DNA of 64,000 nucleotides, taken from NCBI GenBank assembly GCA_000741495.1, contig JGZV01000012.1, positions 37,602 through 101,601 on the forward strand, written 5' to 3'. Of this stretch, positions 8,313 through 20,235 are shown in pieces. The DNA comes from Bifidobacterium thermophilum (GTDB lineage: Bacteria; Actinomycetota; Actinomycetes; Actinomycetales; Bifidobacteriaceae). The number at the start of each line of letters is the position of its first letter. Positions within the stretch are counted from its first letter, which is position 1. The notes under the pieces were generated by a model, which was not told where the DNA came from, made no database searches, and saw nothing but the letters and a program-made list of their open reading frames with translations. Both the position numbers and the translations under genes were made by a program.

Positions 8313-9125
8313 ATGGTGTCACAAGTCAGCACGCAGCTCGTGCTTGCGGCCAAAGCGGGTCCTGAACTGCCTTCGGTCGACGATTTTCTTCCCGATCCGA
8401 TCCTGTTCCAGGGCACGCCGTTCGCCATTAACCGCATCATTCTCATCCGAATCGTTGCCACTATCGTGCTGTTGCTGGTGATGTGCATTACGGCGAAGCG
8501 TGCCAAACTCGTTCCTGGCCGTTGGCAGGGACTGATTGAGACGCTGCTCGAGTTCGTCCGCGACAATATCGTCTATCAGGTGATGGGTGAGGAACGCGGT
8601 CGCCGATATGTACCGATGATCACCACCCTGTTCTTCACGATTTTCGTGTTCAACCTGTGTGGCATCATTCCGGGCATGAACATGGCGGCGACCGCCACCG
8701 TGACCATGCCGCTGGTATTCGCACTATGGACGTTTGTCCAATACTGGATTGCCGCTTGCCGGGAGAAGGGTTTCCTTCAATATCTGCGCGGCGAGCTCAT
8801 GCCTCCGGGGGTTCCGTTGCCGATTGATATCATTCTCGGCCCGATCAACCTGCTTGAGGCGCTGATTATTCGTCCGTTCTCGCTGACCGTCCGTCTGTTC
8901 GCCAATATGATCGCAGGCCACCTGCTGGTCGCGACCTGCTTGGCGTTCACACAGTTCTATCTCATCGAGGCGTCGAACTGGGCTGTCAAGCCCGTCGGCG
9001 TGCTGTGGTTGCTGGGCGGTTTCGCGTTCGTGTGCTTCGAGATGTTCGTCGCGGCGCTTCAGGCGTACGTGTTCTCGATCCTCTCGACGGTGTACATCAA
9101 CCAGAGCTATCCGGAAGTCGAGTGA
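8313..9125 (+). CDS. atpB: ATP synthase Fo subunit a
   Basis: Membrane subunit that forms the two proton half-channels of the Fo motor. It has 270 residues and five or six hydrophobic helices. The essential Arg is R194 in SLTVRLFANMIAGH, and the C-terminal helix AALQAYVFSILSTVYI is typical. The ATG follows AGGAGG by 6 nt. First gene of the operon; no atpI-like gene precedes it. A 221-nt gap separates it from atpE. Confidence 0.97.
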   Translation: MVSQVSTQLVLAAKAGPELPSVDDFLPDPILFQGTPFAINRIILIRIVATIVLLLVMCITAKRAKLVPGRWQGLIETLLEFVRDNIVYQVMGEERGRRYVPMITTLFFTIFVFNLCGIIPGMNMAATATVTMPLVFALWTFVQYWIAACREKGFLQYLRGELMPPGVPLPIDIILGPINLLEALIIRPFSLTVRLFANMIAGHLLVATCLAFTQFYLIEASNWAVKPVGVLWLLGGFAFVCFEMFVAALQAYVFSILSTVYINQSYPEVE

Positions 9126-9244
9126 TCGACATGCGTGGCGCGCCATACGTGTCACGTGACGGATCGCAGCGGTGCCAGACGCGACCGCCCATAGCGGCCG
9201 TGTCTGCCCGGCATCGTGATGAACGATGCGCCATAATTGAATGA

Positions 9245-9577
<333 letters not shown>

Positions 9578-9637
9578 TTCGGCCTGATAGGACGAATCGC
9601 CATCAAGTAGAAACCCGAGCAGGAAAGGAGAACACCC

Positions 9638-10165
9638 ATGCCACTGGCAGAGAAAAACGGTATTGCACTGTTTTTGCCTGAAACGTATGACATCGTGTGG
9701 TCATTGGTCATTCTCGTCGTCATCGCGGTCTGCTTCTACAAGTACATCATGCCGAAGTTCCAAGCTGTCTTCGACGCCCGTGCGGCCAAGATCGAAGGTC
9801 GTATGGCAGATGCCGAGAAGGCGCAGAAAGCCGCCGACGAGGCGAAGAAGAAGTATGAGGATCAGCTCAGCCAGGCTCGTGTCGAGGCTTCCAAGATTCG
9901 GGACGACGCCCGCGCCGAAGCATCCCATATCATCGCCGACGCACGGTCGCGTGCTGAAAGCGATGCCGCTCAGATCACCGAAAACGCACAACGTTCGATC
10001 GAATCCCAGCACAAGCAGGCTCTGGTGAGCCTTAAGGGTGAGGTCGGCACGTTGGCCACGGCTCTGGCAGGCAAGATTCTCGGATCCGAGTTGAGTTCAA
10101 GCGCCACCCAAACGCAGATGCTCGACAAGATGATCGACGAGATGGATGCAGACAGCACCAAGTAA
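9638..10165 (+). CDS. atpF: ATP synthase Fo subunit b
   Basis: Peripheral stalk subunit of 175 residues. One N-terminal membrane helix (IVWSLVILVVIAVCFYKYI) is followed by a long charged helix rich in Ala/Glu/Lys that dimerises as a coiled coil and reaches F1. The ribosome site AGGAAAGGAG lies just before the ATG. Sixty nt separate it from atpE and 19 nt from atpH. Confidence 0.96.
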   Translation: MPLAEKNGIALFLPETYDIVWSLVILVVIAVCFYKYIMPKFQAVFDARAAKIEGRMADAEKAQKAADEAKKKYEDQLSQARVEASKIRDDARAEASHIIADARSRAESDAAQITENAQRSIESQHKQALVSLKGEVGTLATALAGKILGSELSSSATQTQMLDKMIDEMDADSTK

Positions 10166-10184
10166 GCGAAGGAAGTGAGATCCC

Positions 10185-11012
10185 ATGCGAGGAGAGGCAT
10201 CACGCATCGCAGACCGCGTCTCGCGTGACTCGCTGGCGCCGAAACTCAAGGCGACCGGTGAGGATGCCTGGCGTGTTGGCAACGAGCTGTTCACGTTCAC
10301 GGACCTGCTCGACCACAATGTCCAGGTCGAACGCGCGCTGACCGACCCCGCACGTCCCGCTACCGACAAGACCGCCATGGTGCACACGCTGCTTGCCGAC
10401 AACGCACATCCGATGACCGTCGAGATTCTTGACGATTTGGTGCAGCGGCGGTGGAGCAAGCCGCGTGATATCGCGAACGCTGTCGAAGACTTCGGTGTGG
10501 ACGCGATGATGTACTATGCGGACGCGACCGGAACCACTATGACGGTTTCCGTTGAGCTGGCCGAGCTTCATTCGGCGCTGCTCAACATGCCGGTGGTTCG
10601 TACGCGCCTGTATGACGAGCATTCTTCGGCTCAAGCCCGTGTGACATTGCTGCATGAGGTGCTCTCTGGCAACCAGGTCAGCAAGGTCACCATGCGTTTG
10701 GCTGAACACGCCACGGAGAATCCGCGTCGCCGTAGGTATCTGGCCACCATCCAGTGGCTGATCAACAAGCTGTCGCGCCACATGGGCGAGTCGATGGTCA
10801 CCGTGACCACCGCGGCCCCGCTGTCGGACGAGCAGATCGACCGGTTGACGAAGATTTACACGAAGCGCACCGGTCACGCTGTGCACATCAACTCGGTCGT
10901 CGATCCGACGGTATTGGGTGGCATGCGTGTGCAGATCGGTCATGAGGTCAACGACAACACGGTGATCGCCCAGCTGAACAAGCTCAAGCGCAGCGTGCAG
11001 GTCACGGCCTGA
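10185..11012 (+). CDS. atpH: ATP synthase F1 subunit delta
   Basis: Stator protein that caps the alpha3beta3 hexamer and joins it to subunit b. At 275 residues it is the long actinobacterial form. The C-terminal block with VTVTTAAPLSDEQIDRL and DPTVLGGMRVQIG is the family signature. It has no transmembrane helix. Co-transcribed with atpF and atpA. Confidence 0.95.
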   Translation: MRGEASRIADRVSRDSLAPKLKATGEDAWRVGNELFTFTDLLDHNVQVERALTDPARPATDKTAMVHTLLADNAHPMTVEILDDLVQRRWSKPRDIANAVEDFGVDAMMYYADATGTTMTVSVELAELHSALLNMPVVRTRLYDEHSSAQARVTLLHEVLSGNQVSKVTMRLAEHATENPRRRRYLATIQWLINKLSRHMGESMVTVTTAAPLSDEQIDRLTKIYTKRTGHAVHINSVVDPTVLGGMRVQIGHEVNDNTVIAQLNKLKRSVQVTA

Positions 11013-11100
11013 CCCACGGGGCAGGATGCCTGGAAACGAGTCGGTTCCGCGCCATACGGCGTGCATAGACTTACATGAAGACAAACAATAAGGAGTGATC

Positions 11101-12729
11101 ATGGCAGAACTTACCATTGATCCCGCCGCGGTACGCAAGGCGCTCGACGATTTCGTCGAGTCCTACAAGCCGTCTGACAACCCGACCCAGGAGGTCGGCT
11201 ATGTCGCGACTTGTGGTGACGGCATTGCGCATGTGACGGGACTGCCTGGTTGCATGGCCAATGAGTTGCTGACCTTCGAGGACGGCACGCTTGGTCTGGC
11301 GTTCAACCTTGACGCCCGCGAAATCGGTGTGGTCATCCTCGGTGACTTCGCCGGCATCGAGGAAGGTCAGGAAGTCCGCCGTACCGGCGAAGTGTTGTCC
11401 GTGCCGGTTGGCGACGGATATCTTGGCCGTGTAGTCAACCCGCTGGGCCAGCCCATCGATGGCCTGGGCGAGATCAAGAGCGAAGGCCGTCGTATTCTCG
11501 AGGCGCAGGCCCCGGACGTGATGCACCGTCATCCGGTCGACGAGCCGCTGTCCACCGGTCTTAAGGCCATCGACGCGATGACCCCGATCGGCCGCGGCCA
11601 GCGTCAGCTGATCATCGGCGACCGCCAGACCGGCAAGACCGCCATCGCGATCGATACCATCATCAATCAGAAGGACAATTGGAAGTCCGGAGACCCGAAG
11701 AAGCAGGTGCGCTGCATCTACGTGGCTGTCGGCCAGAAGGGGTCCACCATCGCCTCCGTGCGTCAGAGCCTCGAAGAGGCTGGCGCCATGGAGTACACGA
11801 CCATCGTGGCGTCCCCGGCATCCGATTCCGCTGGTTTCAAGTACATTGCGCCGTACACGGGTTCCGCGATCGGCCAGCATTGGATGTATCACGGCAAGCA
11901 TGTGCTCATCGTGTTTGATGATCTGTCCAAGCAGGCTGAAGCCTACCGAGCGATTTCGCTGCTGCTTCGCCGCCCGCCGGGGCGTGAAGCCTACCCGGGC
12001 GATGTGTTCTACCTGCACTCCCGCCTGCTGGAACGCTGCGCCAAGCTGTCCGACGACTTGGGTGGCGGCTCGATGACCGGTCTGCCGATCGTCGAAACCA
12101 AGGCGAACGACGTGTCGGCCTACATTCCGACCAACGTGATTTCCATCACCGACGGTCAGATCTTCTTGCAGTCCGACCTGTTCAACGCAGGCCAGCGCCC
12201 GGCAGTCGATGTCGGTATTTCCGTGTCCCGCGTCGGTGGCGCCGCACAGACGAAGGCCTTGAAGAAGGTCTCCGGCACGCTGAAGATTTCGCTCGCCCAG
12301 TACAAGTCGCTCGAATCCTTCGCAATGTTCGCATCCGATTTGGATGCCGCTTCGAAGGCGCAGCTGACTCGTGGTGCGCGTCTGACCGAGCTGCTCAAGC
12401 AGCCGCAGATGTCACCGTACTCGATGGAGCAGGAAGTCGTCTCGATTTGGGCCGGCACCCACGGCAAGTTCGATGACCTCGATCTTGGTGACGTGCTCCC
12501 GTTCGAGAAGGACATGCTTGACTATGTCGCGCACAACACGGACATCCTGACGACCATTCGTGACACCGGCGATTTCACCGCTGACACGGAGAAGGCGCTC
12601 GACAAGGCGGTTGATGACTTCCGCGCCACGTACGTGACGAAGGCAGGCAAGCCGCTGATCGAGAAGAAGCCGTCCGCCAAGACCGCAACCCCGGTCGAGC
12701 AGGAAAAGATCGTCGCGGGGGAGAAGTGA
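11101..12729 (+). CDS. atpA: ATP synthase F1 subunit alpha
   Basis: Non-catalytic nucleotide-binding subunit of the F1 hexamer, 542 residues. The P-loop GDRQTGKT and the ATP synthase alpha/beta signature [11 protein letters not shown] are present. The ATG is placed after AAGGAG with good spacing; an in-frame GTG two codons upstream overlaps that ribosome site and is rejected. The C-terminus carries a Lys-rich extension. Atp genes on both sides fix its identity. Confidence 0.98.
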   Translation: MAELTIDPAAVRKALDDFVESYKPSDNPTQEVGYVATCGDGIAHVTGLPGCMANELLTFEDGTLGLAFNLDAREIGVVILGDFAGIEEGQEVRRTGEVLSVPVGDGYLGRVVNPLGQPIDGLGEIKSEGRRILEAQAPDVMHRHPVDEPLSTGLKAIDAMTPIGRGQRQLIIGDRQTGKTAIAIDTIINQKDNWKSGDPKKQVRCIYVAVGQKGSTIASVRQSLEEAGAMEYTTIVASPASDSAGFKYIAPYTGSAIGQHWMYHGKHVLIVFDDLSKQAEAYRAISLLLRRPPGREAYPGDVFYLHSRLLERCAKLSDDLGGGSMTGLPIVETKANDVSAYIPTNVISITDGQIFLQSDLFNAGQRPAVDVGISVSRVGGAAQTKALKKVSGTLKISLAQYKSLESFAMFASDLDAASKAQLTRGARLTELLKQPQMSPYSMEQEVVSIWAGTHGKFDDLDLGDVLPFEKDMLDYVAHNTDILTTIRDTGDFTADTEKALDKAVDDFRATYVTKAGKPLIEKKPSAKTATPVEQEKIVAGEK

Positions 12730-12732
12730 TCC

Positions 12733-15145
<2,413 letters not shown>

Positions 15146-15146
<1 letters not shown>

Positions 15147-15460
15147 TGGCGGGCGCAACCATGCAGGTGAACATCGTCGCGGCGGACCGCCCCCTGTGGT
15201 CCGGCACGGCGAAGTCCGTCACCATCCCCGCATCCGAAGGCGGGATGGGTATTCTGCCGAACCACGAGCCGGTACTCACCGTCATCAAGGACGGTACGGT
15301 CGCGGTGGTGGACCCTGATGGTGTACGGCATTCCTTCGATGTCACCGACGGATTCATCTCCTTCGACTCGAACAAACTCACCGTTGCGGTTGAGCGCGGG
15401 CATGACGTGGTCAAGACTTCCGGGCCTGGCGCGGCAGACGCGCCGGAAACCGGAAACTGA
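15146..15460 (+). CDS. atpC: ATP synthase F1 subunit epsilon
   Basis: Rotor subunit of 104 residues that links gamma to the c ring and can inhibit ATP hydrolysis. The N-terminal beta sandwich (QVNIVAADRPLWSGTAKSVTIPASEGGMGILPNHEPVL) is complete. The usual C-terminal helical hairpin is very short, ending in GAADAPETGN, as in other actinobacterial forms. The ATG overlaps the atpD stop (TGATG), implying coupled translation. Last gene of the operon. Confidence 0.95.
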
Positions 15461-15478
15461 CCGGCGTCGGGATTCTCC

Positions 15479-15531
15479 ATGGACGGGGCCGCGGCCGTCA
15501 CCTTCACGGGTGGCGCCGCGGCCCCGTCCAT
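15479..15531 (+). terminator. Terminator of the atp operon
   Basis: A very GC-rich stem (ATGGACGGGGCCGCGGC paired with GCCGCGGCCCCGTCCAT) with additional inner pairing, followed by TGTCTTGTG. It lies about 20 nt after atpC. Confidence 0.85.
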
Positions 15532-15598
15532 TGTCTTGTGCTGCCGTCCGTGGCGGCTCCCGTTTCGCCGACAGGACATGTCATCGGGGCATGCCTGT

Positions 15599-15604
15599 TA
15601 GGCT
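15599..15604 (+). promoter_or_regulatory. -10 hexamer of nucS (leaderless type)
   Basis: TAGGCT lies exactly 7 nt before GTG 15612. The same hexamer and spacing occur before birA and the PucR-type gene. Confidence 0.55.
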
Positions 15605-15611
15605 GTCGGTT

Positions 15612-16316
15612 GTGAGAATTATTGTGGCGGATTGCAGTGCACAGTATTCGGGACGGCTCAACGCGTCGCTTCCCCTGGCCAAACGCGTACTGCTGGTGAA
15701 AGCGGATAACAGTGTGCTGATTTTTTCGGAACTCGGCTCGTACAAGCCGTTGAACTGGATGGCGGCACCATGTACGATCAGGCAGATCGACCCGCCTGAT
15801 GCCGACGACGACCCGGGTACCCCGGTTCCTGAACGCGTATTGCGTGTGTGCGCGGAGAAAAGCGATGACGTGCTGGAGATCACGTTGCAGCATATCTACG
15901 CTGACCATACGTACGATTTGGGCGAAGATCCCGGCCTGGTCAAGGACGGGGTCGAGGACCACCTGCAACGGTATCTGGCCGAACAGATCGAGCGGATCGG
16001 GGAGGGGGCCAAGCTGGTCCGTCGCGAATACCCGACCGCCATCGGGCCGGTCGATATCATGGCGGTCGACGGCGAGGGCACGCATGTGGCGATCGAAATC
16101 AAGCGTCATGGTGGCATCGACGGGGTCGAGCAGCTGACGCGCTACTGCAAGCTGCTCAACCGTGACCCGCTGATCGCCCCGGTCCGTGGCATCTTCGCCG
16201 CGCAGACCATCACTCCACAAGCCCGCACGCTCGCCCATGAGCGTGGTTTCGAATGCCTGATTTTGGATTATGACGATATGAAGGGCCAGGAAGACGGGAC
16301 TCTGCGTCTCTTCTAA
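15612..16316 (+). CDS. nucS: NucS/EndoMS mismatch-specific endonuclease
   Basis: Archaeo-actinobacterial endonuclease that cuts both strands at mismatches and carries the non-MutS mismatch repair of actinobacteria. The 234 residues match the family length. The N-terminal DNA-binding/dimerisation domain starts at RIIVADC. The C-terminal nuclease domain has D148 (GPVDIM), E162 and K164 (AIEIKR) of the PD-(D/E)XK core. The protein ends in LRLF, the type of short C-terminal motif that binds the beta clamp in corynebacterial EndoMS. GTG 15612 is chosen because of the TAGGCT hexamer 7 nt upstream; ATG 15591 would add seven residues. A C7 run and a long palindrome follow the stop. Confidence 0.93.
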   Translation: MRIIVADCSAQYSGRLNASLPLAKRVLLVKADNSVLIFSELGSYKPLNWMAAPCTIRQIDPPDADDDPGTPVPERVLRVCAEKSDDVLEITLQHIYADHTYDLGEDPGLVKDGVEDHLQRYLAEQIERIGEGAKLVRREYPTAIGPVDIMAVDGEGTHVAIEIKRHGGIDGVEQLTRYCKLLNRDPLIAPVRGIFAAQTITPQARTLAHERGFECLILDYDDMKGQEDGTLRLF

Positions 16317-16325
16317 GCCCCCCCA

Positions 16326-16379
16326 TATATACCAACTGGTTACGCTGAGTGGTCGCTCAACGTAACCAGTTGGTATATA
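16326..16379. repeat. 54-nt near-perfect palindrome between convergent genes
   Basis: Perfect 19-nt arms (TATATACCAACTGGTTACG and its complement) enclose a further inner stem of T-A, G-C, A-T and G-C pairs with a single C-A mismatch, leaving a 6-nt loop. It lies between the nucS stop and the FKBP stop. Its AT-rich base is unlike the surrounding GC-rich sequence. It could terminate both genes, but there is no T tract on either strand. Confidence 0.9.
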
Positions 16380-16440
16380 AGGGTCGGTGGCGGCGCGCAA
16401 TGGTGTCACCGCCACCGCCAATCCTGCGGATCGCCGGCAA

Positions 16441-17451
16441 TCAGTAGGCGTAGAGGATATCGACCACGAAATACAGGGTCGAATTCGCCGGGATGGTCAC
16501 CTTACCGGTCGAGCTGTCGGTCTGATCGGTCGACCCGTACCCCAGATCAGGCGGGATGACGAGCAGCACCTGCGAGCCGATGGTCTGCCCGGTCAAGCCG
16601 TTCTTCCATCCGGTGATGACCTGGGACAGTGAGAATTGCGCTGACGATCCGCGATCCCACGAGGAGTCGAACTGGTGCAGGGTGCCGCTGCCGTCGGCAT
16701 ACCAGCCGGTGTAATGCGCGTCGACGGTCTGCGTGGATTTCACGGCGGCGCCGTTGCCTTTGATCAGCGGCTGGACGACGAGCTTGCCGTCGGGCTTGTA
16801 GCCGTTGAGGTCAAGGGACGGCTTGCCGTTGCTGGCGAGCGTCACCTTCGGCAGGTTGGACGGGATGTCCGTGACCGCCGTGCCCGTGGCGCGGGTGAGG
16901 GCCTTCGCACGCGAGACGATGGTCATCACCATGAGGTACGACGTGCCCGACGAGTTCTGGTCGTTGACGCCGAAGGCGATGGTCGCGTTGACCTTCTGCC
17001 CCTTGAACACCTTGTAATAGGATTCGTTCGTTGAGCTCTTGCTGACGATGATGGAGCAATCCGGCGTGTTCTTCTCCCAGGTGCTCATGGTCTGGGAGCC
17101 GTCCTTCGCGTTATACACGATGCCTTGCGTGCACAGGCGGTCGCCTTCCTTCACGGTTGCGCCGTTGCCTTTCTGCAAGACGGCGTAGGTGTTGTTCTGC
17201 ACGGTCATCGGGGTATGGAATTTCACTGTCGGCTTCTTACCGGGCTCGCCGGTCGCGGTGACGCCCGCGATCTGGTCCATGGTGGAGCCCGAGGAGCTGG
17301 AGCTTGCCGAGGATGAGGCTGAAGAAGAGGATGAGGCGGATGCCGACGAGTTGCCGGACCCGCATGCCGATACGCCGAGGCACAGGCTGGCGACGCATAC
17401 GATGGACAGCATGTGCGTCGTTGCATGACGGAGTCTTGGTGAGATATGCAT
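16441..17451 (-). CDS. FKBP-type peptidyl-prolyl isomerase lipoprotein
   Basis: Exported proline isomerase, probably assisting folding of secreted proteins at the outer face of the membrane. The 336 residues start with a signal sequence ending in the lipobox LGVSAC (Cys30), followed by a Ser/Ala linker of about 30 residues. A first, divergent FKBP-like region with two Cys (RLCTQG and PDCSI) comes next, then a canonical FKBP domain at the C-terminus (VDAHYTGWYADG, FDSSWDRGSSAQFSL, VITGWKNGL, PPDLGYG). The start is placed at MHISPRLRH to give a proper signal peptide; the frame is open further upstream without signal features. Confidence 0.88.
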   Translation of the reverse strand: MHISPRLRHATTHMLSIVCVASLCLGVSACGSGNSSASASSSSSASSSASSSSSGSTMDQIAGVTATGEPGKKPTVKFHTPMTVQNNTYAVLQKGNGATVKEGDRLCTQGIVYNAKDGSQTMSTWEKNTPDCSIIVSKSSTNESYYKVFKGQKVNATIAFGVNDQNSSGTSYLMVMTIVSRAKALTRATGTAVTDIPSNLPKVTLASNGKPSLDLNGYKPDGKLVVQPLIKGNGAAVKSTQTVDAHYTGWYADGSGTLHQFDSSWDRGSSAQFSLSQVITGWKNGLTGQTIGSQVLLVIPPDLGYGSTDQTDSSTGKVTIPANSTLYFVVDILYAY

Positions 17452-17598
17452 GGGTACCACAGTAGCCGTCGACCATGATAACGGCCGTGGTAACGGCCAT
17501 GGCAGGCCTGCCGGCTTGCCGGCGTATCGCCTTGCGGGCATGGTGCGGCGGGCGGGTGACGGTAAGCCCGTAGCGCAGGCGAAGTGTGGAGGTGCCTG

Positions 17599-17604
17599 TA
17601 GAAT
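17599..17604 (+). promoter_or_regulatory. -10 hexamer of the following envelope gene
   Basis: TAGAAT is 9 nt before ATG 17614. A GGAGGT further upstream (17588-17593) lies 5' of this hexamer and too far from the start codon to serve as a ribosome site. Confidence 0.4.
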
Positions 17605-17613
17605 ACAGTGGTT

Positions 17614-19107
17614 ATGACGAAAACACGTGAAGCACACGAAGATCATGCCGTATTCGAGCGGCCGTCTCGTCATGCCAGGATCATGCGTGGTATCGTCGCA
17701 CCGGTATTCGGTTTGCTCGCCGTCGCGTGCATCGCATTCGGCGCGCTCAATGCCACGGTATGGCGTCCATCGAGTGAGATTGCCGCGTCAGCGGACGTGT
17801 CCGGCAGATATATGATGACCGACCCGGGAGTGCTGTCCATGGTAAGCAGCCGCTCCACACTGGTGGTACGCGACAACGGTTCAGCGAAAACCCGCGCCTG
17901 TGTCGCCTTGTCGACACGAAAAGACGCCGCAGGATGGCTGGCCGGCCACACGTACACCCGTATCACCGGCATGTCGGATTGGCAGACGCTGACGACGAGC
18001 CGTCAGAAGGCCTCAGGGACCGCAATACGGGATGACCAGTCGGTGACGTTTGAATCCTCGGATATGTGGCGGTCAGTCACATGCAGTGACGACGGGCATG
18101 TGACCTTGCCGGCGACAACGGCAACCTCCGATGTCATCGCGTTGATTGATACCGGATCGGCCAAAGCGAAATCAACGGTGACCATCCATTGGGTGCGTGA
18201 ACAGCTTCCGGATTTCGCGACCCCCCTGTATTTCATCGCCGGCCTGCTCGCCGTGATGACGGTGCTCTCCGCATCGGTATTCGCGATGCCGATCAGCAAG
18301 CGACGCAAGGGCGCCAGCGAACCCAAGCCGGTCGAGCCTGAAGAAATCACCATCGCTGAAGCATTCGCCGGCAGTTGGCGGCAGCTCAAACACAAGTTGG
18401 TGCCGCGCCGAAGCTCCAAGCCGCGCAGGCGCCATGCCGCCGGTACCCCTGTTGAAGAAACCGCAGCGTCGAACGCCGATGAGACGCATGATGCCGGCAC
18501 TCCGGTCGTCATCGACCCGCTGTCACGCAACCTGGTGGCCGACATCCAGCAGGAGCAACCGGCCGAACAACCGCAACCCGTAAGCGAACCGGAAGAACAC
18601 GCATCACCCGCATCCGCAGACCATACCGGGCATGATGCCGCCGAACCGGCGGACGACGCCGAGACAACCGGGAGCGACAATCCGCCGGCCGCCTATCAGC
18701 CTCGCCGTTACCCGCATCATGTGCGCCCTGAGCATCCCGGCGACCACGATCGGCAGGTATCCGCCGATGCCGCACATTCCTACGCTTCGCTCAACGAAAC
18801 ATGGTATCCGGGCAGCGCCCAAAGCGTCCAAGCGGGTGCGCAACCCGCCGCCGCGGACACGCCAGGCGAGAACGACGAGCCCAAGCAGGCTGCCGAACCC
18901 CAACCCCAAGACGATGCGACCGCCAACCCCACGTCGTCGCAGTCCACCGGATTGCGCAGCGCTCGCACGCACGCTCCCGCACAGGTCAATGTCGAAGCGA
19001 CTTCGGTGATCGACCCCAAGGAACTGCAAGCGTATTTCGCACGATGGGCGGCACAGCAGGAACATGATGGGGCCGACGGCGGCGAACAGGAGAGCATCAA
19101 GGAGTAG
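17614..19107 (+). CDS. Membrane protein with long disordered cytoplasmic tail, unknown function
   Basis: A 497-residue protein I do not recognise. A transmembrane helix near residues 25-50 (IVAPVFGLLAVACIAFGALNA) is followed by an extracytoplasmic domain of about 150 residues, then a second helix (LYFIAGLLAVMTVLSASVFAM) near residue 205. After a basic patch (KRRKG) comes a tail of about 270 residues rich in Pro, Glu, Ala and Asp with no hydrophobic segment. The C-terminus ends in a short possible helix (IDPKELQAYFARWAAQQE). The next gene, a lipoprotein, starts 1 nt after its stop, so the two probably act together at the envelope. Confidence 0.75.
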   Translation: MTKTREAHEDHAVFERPSRHARIMRGIVAPVFGLLAVACIAFGALNATVWRPSSEIAASADVSGRYMMTDPGVLSMVSSRSTLVVRDNGSAKTRACVALSTRKDAAGWLAGHTYTRITGMSDWQTLTTSRQKASGTAIRDDQSVTFESSDMWRSVTCSDDGHVTLPATTATSDVIALIDTGSAKAKSTVTIHWVREQLPDFATPLYFIAGLLAVMTVLSASVFAMPISKRRKGASEPKPVEPEEITIAEAFAGSWRQLKHKLVPRRSSKPRRRHAAGTPVEETAASNADETHDAGTPVVIDPLSRNLVADIQQEQPAEQPQPVSEPEEHASPASADHTGHDAAEPADDAETTGSDNPPAAYQPRRYPHHVRPEHPGDHDRQVSADAAHSYASLNETWYPGSAQSVQAGAQPAAADTPGENDEPKQAAEPQPQDDATANPTSSQSTGLRSARTHAPAQVNVEATSVIDPKELQAYFARWAAQQEHDGADGGEQESIKE

Positions 19108-19108
19108 C

Positions 19109-20110
19109 ATGACCTCACGTATCACCAGGATCGCAGCGGCTGCACTCGCCGCAGTATGCATGATGACGGTTGCCGGGTGCGAAGGCCAGGTCCCGCAACC
19201 CGCCGCCAGCGCCGAACATACCGACAAGCCGGATGTAACGGCGGCCCAAGAGCGGCGGATTCGCGCGAAGATACTCAAGGTCGTCAATGCGGCGAACGAT
19301 GCGAAAAGCGTTGACGGACTCGACGAACGCATGTCAGGCCCCGAACTGGCCATCCGCACCAGTGAAATCACCATCGCCCAAACCACGGGTGCGCTTGACG
19401 CGAAAACCAATATTCCTTCGAAGATGACCCAGGCTGTCATCCCCACGGATTCAGGCTGGCCGCGTTCGATATTCACCATCACCACAACCACCTCAGATCA
19501 GCAGTCCCAGCGTCTGCTGGTCATGGTGCAGGACAACGCGCACAGCAACTACAAGCTGTGGGGAGTAGCCAGACTTTTCCAAGGTGCGAAACTGCCGAAA
19601 TTCCCGGTCACCTCCATCGGCGCGCAAATGGGCACCGCCAAAGACACCGGACTGGTGGCCACACCGCAACAAGCGGTCACCCAATACGCGGACGTGCTGC
19701 AAAACGGTTCAAGCAGCCCCTACGCTTCGAAATTCGCTGACGACTATTTCCGTCAGGAGTTGACCAAACTTTCCCAAACCGTTCAGGAAGGTATGGAACG
19801 CAACGCCGGAACCCAGCAGCAGACCTTCGAAGCGGTCAACGGGCAAATCAAAGTCATGCGTTCAAGTGATGGCGGTGATCTGGTGGTCGCGCAAATCAAC
19901 TCGGAGTGGACCCGCCAAGCCGGTGAAGGGCGTGAATCCCAGCCGGCTTCCGACTCTGAGAAAGCGCTGTTCGGCAATGGTACGGCAACCAGCACGATGA
20001 AAGTCACGTATGTCAACGTCATCGCCCTATACGTGCCGCCGGCCGGATCCCACCAGAAAATCACCGCGGTCGGAGCGGAACGTCAGCCGGTCAAAGTCGA
20101 GGCGATCTGA
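19109..20110 (+). CDS. Lipoprotein of unknown function, paired with the upstream membrane protein
   Basis: 333 residues with a classical lipoprotein signal: MTSRITR, a hydrophobic stretch and lipobox TVAGC (Cys24). The mature part is soluble, with no further membrane helix and no motif I can name. AAGGAG, embedded in the end of the preceding gene, is its ribosome site. The 1-nt spacing to that gene implies an operon. Anchored outside the membrane, it may contact the extracytoplasmic domain of its partner. Confidence 0.8.
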   Translation: MTSRITRIAAAALAAVCMMTVAGCEGQVPQPAASAEHTDKPDVTAAQERRIRAKILKVVNAANDAKSVDGLDERMSGPELAIRTSEITIAQTTGALDAKTNIPSKMTQAVIPTDSGWPRSIFTITTTTSDQQSQRLLVMVQDNAHSNYKLWGVARLFQGAKLPKFPVTSIGAQMGTAKDTGLVATPQQAVTQYADVLQNGSSSPYASKFADDYFRQELTKLSQTVQEGMERNAGTQQQTFEAVNGQIKVMRSSDGGDLVVAQINSEWTRQAGEGRESQPASDSEKALFGNGTATSTMKVTYVNVIALYVPPAGSHQKITAVGAERQPVKVEAI

Positions 20111-20189
20111 CCGCCGGTAGCGGATACGGCCGCCGCTGCGCTTTAGCTCCGCGGAGAAGCGACCGCGTACGGCCGGCCGCCACACTAAG

Positions 20190-20217
20190 TTGAAAAGAGT
20201 CGCAGGATTGCTAGTCA
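20190..20217 (+). promoter_or_regulatory. Putative promoter of the thioredoxin-like gene
   Basis: TTGAAA and TAGTCA are separated by 16 nt, about 20 nt before the ATG. Confidence 0.4.
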
Positions 20218-20235
20218 AAGGATTATGGAGGCGAC

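Noticed and set aside
11095..11100. GTG as start of atpA
   Set aside because: It overlaps the AAGGAG ribosome site itself; ATG 11101 has correct spacing and fits the family.
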